Shown here: positions 62,323-64,000 of the stretch, piece after piece
How the letters are laid out: each line of letters starts with the position of its first letter
Position numbering within the stretch: position 1 is the first letter of the stretch
DNA from: Scleromitrula shiraiana
Lineage: Eukaryota > Ascomycota > Leotiomycetes > Helotiales > Sclerotiniaceae
Length of the DNA: 64,000 nt
Assembly (NCBI GenBank): GCA_028455995.1
Contig: JABELC010000002.1
Coordinates: forward strand, 3,844,001 to 3,908,000
Direction: 5' to 3'
Position numbers and translations under genes: made by a program
The notes under the pieces: model-generated
What the model was told of the DNA's origin: nothing
The model's input: only the letters and a program-made list of their open reading frames with translations
The model's database searches: none

Positions 62323-62369
62323 ATTGAATTCTATTCAGGTTCGCTCCCTGAATAGGTGATACCGTAGGG
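62323..62369 (-). repeat. Right terminal inverted repeat of outer element
   Basis: Reverse complement of the left end. It contains an internal palindrome, CTATTCAGG...CCTGAATAG, around GTTCGCTC. Confidence 0.65.
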
Positions 62370-62372
62370 ACC

Positions 62373-64000
62373 CAGTGATTATTACAGTGATATAGGCTAT
62401 ATCTCAATACTTCATTCAAGTTTGCTCCTCTTTTCAATATAAATATACTCATACTCTGTCAAAAGGCTGCATCACTATGATTTACGTGTATTTATGTATA
62501 TTTACGTATATTTATGTATATTTATGTATATTTATGTATATTTATGTATATTTACAGATTTGCTTTCATTTATGCATTTATAACCTTCAAGTTAAACAAT
62601 AACACAAGTATCTATCAGTCAGTCAATCTTTCTGCCTTCATGATCTAATATAGCTAATAAGCATTCAAGGATGATTTTATTAATTAGATCTATAAAGCAA
62701 ATATCAAGAACCTTCAACATTTTGTTAATTTATATTTACATACATTATTTTCTATATATGATGAATTTAAATAATAACCATCTCAAACATGACTCAAATC
62801 CTCACACTTTTAAAGAGATATGCATCATCTCCGTATTCACTATTAGATCTACATAGTGGAAAACATCCATACAAGCCAGACCCTTTCGAATTCCCTCTTT
62901 ATATCTCATTATTGTATCCATTTACCATCTCATCTGTAACCACTTCTACATAACAAACCCCAATCCTAATATCCTGGTATCAGTCCAACATTAAAGAGAC
63001 TCACCTTCCAAGCCCCATTTAATTCTTTCGTTCATCAATAGATTCAATTCCTTCAAGCTATTGATGATAAGAACGATGTTAAAACTAACAGTCATCTCGT
63101 CCTACCACACCCAACCCTCGAACCCGAACCCAACGATATCATCGCCGCTCCACTTAATTATATTGAAAACAAACTCACCGTATATAAACACCTTTGAACT
63201 ACATCTCAACCACACTATACCAACTCCACGAAACAAGTAAACCATCATTATATTGCTCGATATACCTCCAAAAACCATATCCAGCATCCCAGCCATGTCC
63301 ATATCCATATCCATATACACTCAACCACCAACAAGTAAGTAAATCAGCACAGCAAGAAATTCAAATCCGCCGCCATTCCACACATAGTGAAAAATGCCAG
63401 TCGAACAACTGCAATCCTACATCTCGATTTCCAGTCAAATACCATACAAATGAAAAGACTATATAACACCATCGAACTGTTAAATATGGCGGATTATTCC
63501 AACATCATCTGGGATCTCGTCTTAAATATTTAAATGCATGTCTTGTCTTGTCTTGTCTTGTGCAACGCACTTGGGAGATAGATGTGCTGGTTTGATTAAT
63601 GCTTGAGATTCGTGTCGTCGTGTATGTGTTCGTTTAATATATATGCTCCTCCAATATATATAACCACATCAGACTTACAATTCCACAGTACTAGTATCTA
63701 GATCTCTCCAATATCGTTCGATTAATCTCCCGCCTGGATTCCAGTCATGTATGTATATATATATATATATATACGGTATATTGAATCAAATAGTAATTGA
63801 CCTCTCGCTCATTACATCATAAATCATCTTCCTAAACTGAAGAGGATTTATACTATGATAGCTATGATAGCTATGACTTAGTTGAGGACGCGGGAATATT
63901 GAGGGTATTGCTTTCTTGACGATGAATAGGGTGAGGGATATTGATCTGCTGTTTGTGAGGAGGATTTATCTTGGGATTTATCTTAGGATTTATCTTAGTA
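62373..64000. other. Right flank, microsatellite-rich, no gene seen
   Basis: No supported gene. Repeats: a 10-bp TATTTATGTA-type array (about 62480-62553), CCATAT copies (about 63298-63320), CTTGT copies (about 63540-63560), a TA run (about 63755-63772), and three copies of GGATTTATCTT at the very end (from about 63961), which may continue beyond the window. Confidence 0.55.

Larger units (their letters stand above)
50609..62369. mobile_element. Outer TIR DNA-transposon remnant, interrupted by nested copia elements
   Basis: The ends are inverted copies. The left end reads CCCTACAGTATCACCTATTC from 50609; the right end, read on the minus strand from 62369, begins CCCTACGGTATCACCTATTC. Similarity continues, with a small gap, through TGAATA..ATTCAA, for about 45 bp in all. 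The flanking bases are ACC on both sides (50606-50608 and 62370-62372), a possible 3-bp target duplication. What is left of the element itself is about 0.74 kb on the left (50609-51348) and 0.12 kb on the right (62253-62369). The left arm is very AT-rich with no readable transposase, so it is either a short non-autonomous element or heavily mutated. The superfamily is undetermined. Confidence 0.65.

Noticed and set aside
62480..62553. Regularly spaced 10-bp repeat considered as a CRISPR-like or telomeric array
   Set aside because: Units are contiguous with no spacers and do not match TTAGGG; it is a simple minisatellite.

Overview
The window is nuclear DNA of a filamentous ascomycete (Pezizomycotina). 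The genes are short and compact and most have introns of 50-180 bp with GTAAGT-type donors and CTAAC/CTAAT branch points. There is a HET-domain gene and a TIM22, YAR1, glucosidase II and Crb2/Rad9 gene set, and one 12 kb block is driven to extreme A+T. That block carries the C-to-T/G-to-A signature expected of repeat-induced point mutation (RIP). A Leotiomycete such as a Sclerotiniaceae species would fit, but this is inference from overall character, not from a marker.

Layout. 1-4.8 kb: two decayed genes, a HET (heterokaryon incompatibility) gene and a short-chain dehydrogenase of the 1-acyl-DHAP reductase type. 6.3-12.1 kb: a membrane-anchored GH16 glucanase, TIM22, and a secreted protein with two related Cys-rich domains around a Thr-rich stalk. 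12.1-17.9 kb: almost gene-free. 17.9-24.2 kb: a Lys/Ser-rich protein of unknown function, a degenerate zinc-finger/poly-His gene and a FAM210-like mitochondrial protein. 24.7-34.2 kb: a housekeeping cluster with nucleoside diphosphate kinase (minus), glucosidase II alpha (plus, divergent from it), YAR1 (minus), an MscL-type channel (plus) and an unrecognised helical protein (minus). 35-40 kb: a decayed ORF and a head-to-head pair of small paralogous proteins with a C-x-C...C-x-C motif. 40-46 kb: a long non-coding stretch rich in low-complexity DNA. 46-50 kb: a Crb2/Rad9/53BP1-type checkpoint protein.

50.6-62.4 kb is a three-level nest of transposons. An outer TIR element (50609-62369) is interrupted by Ty1/copia element A (51349-62247), which is interrupted by a second copy of the same family, element B (55332-60782). 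All four LTRs are exactly 168 bp, and each copia insertion is flanked by a 5-bp duplication. The integrase, reverse transcriptase and RNase H domains can still be read through the mutations. The two copies look mutated with opposite strand bias in matched segments.

The housekeeping genes do not form a pathway. They cover N-glycan trimming in the ER (glucosidase II), nucleotide balance (NDPK), ribosome assembly (YAR1), mitochondrial import (TIM22) and DNA-damage signalling (Crb2/Rad9). The more novel content is the paired CxC paralogs with hairpins between them, the duplicated-domain secreted protein, and the strand-mosaic mutation pattern of the nested retroelements. Coding coordinates below are hand-built gene models; splice sites were read by eye.
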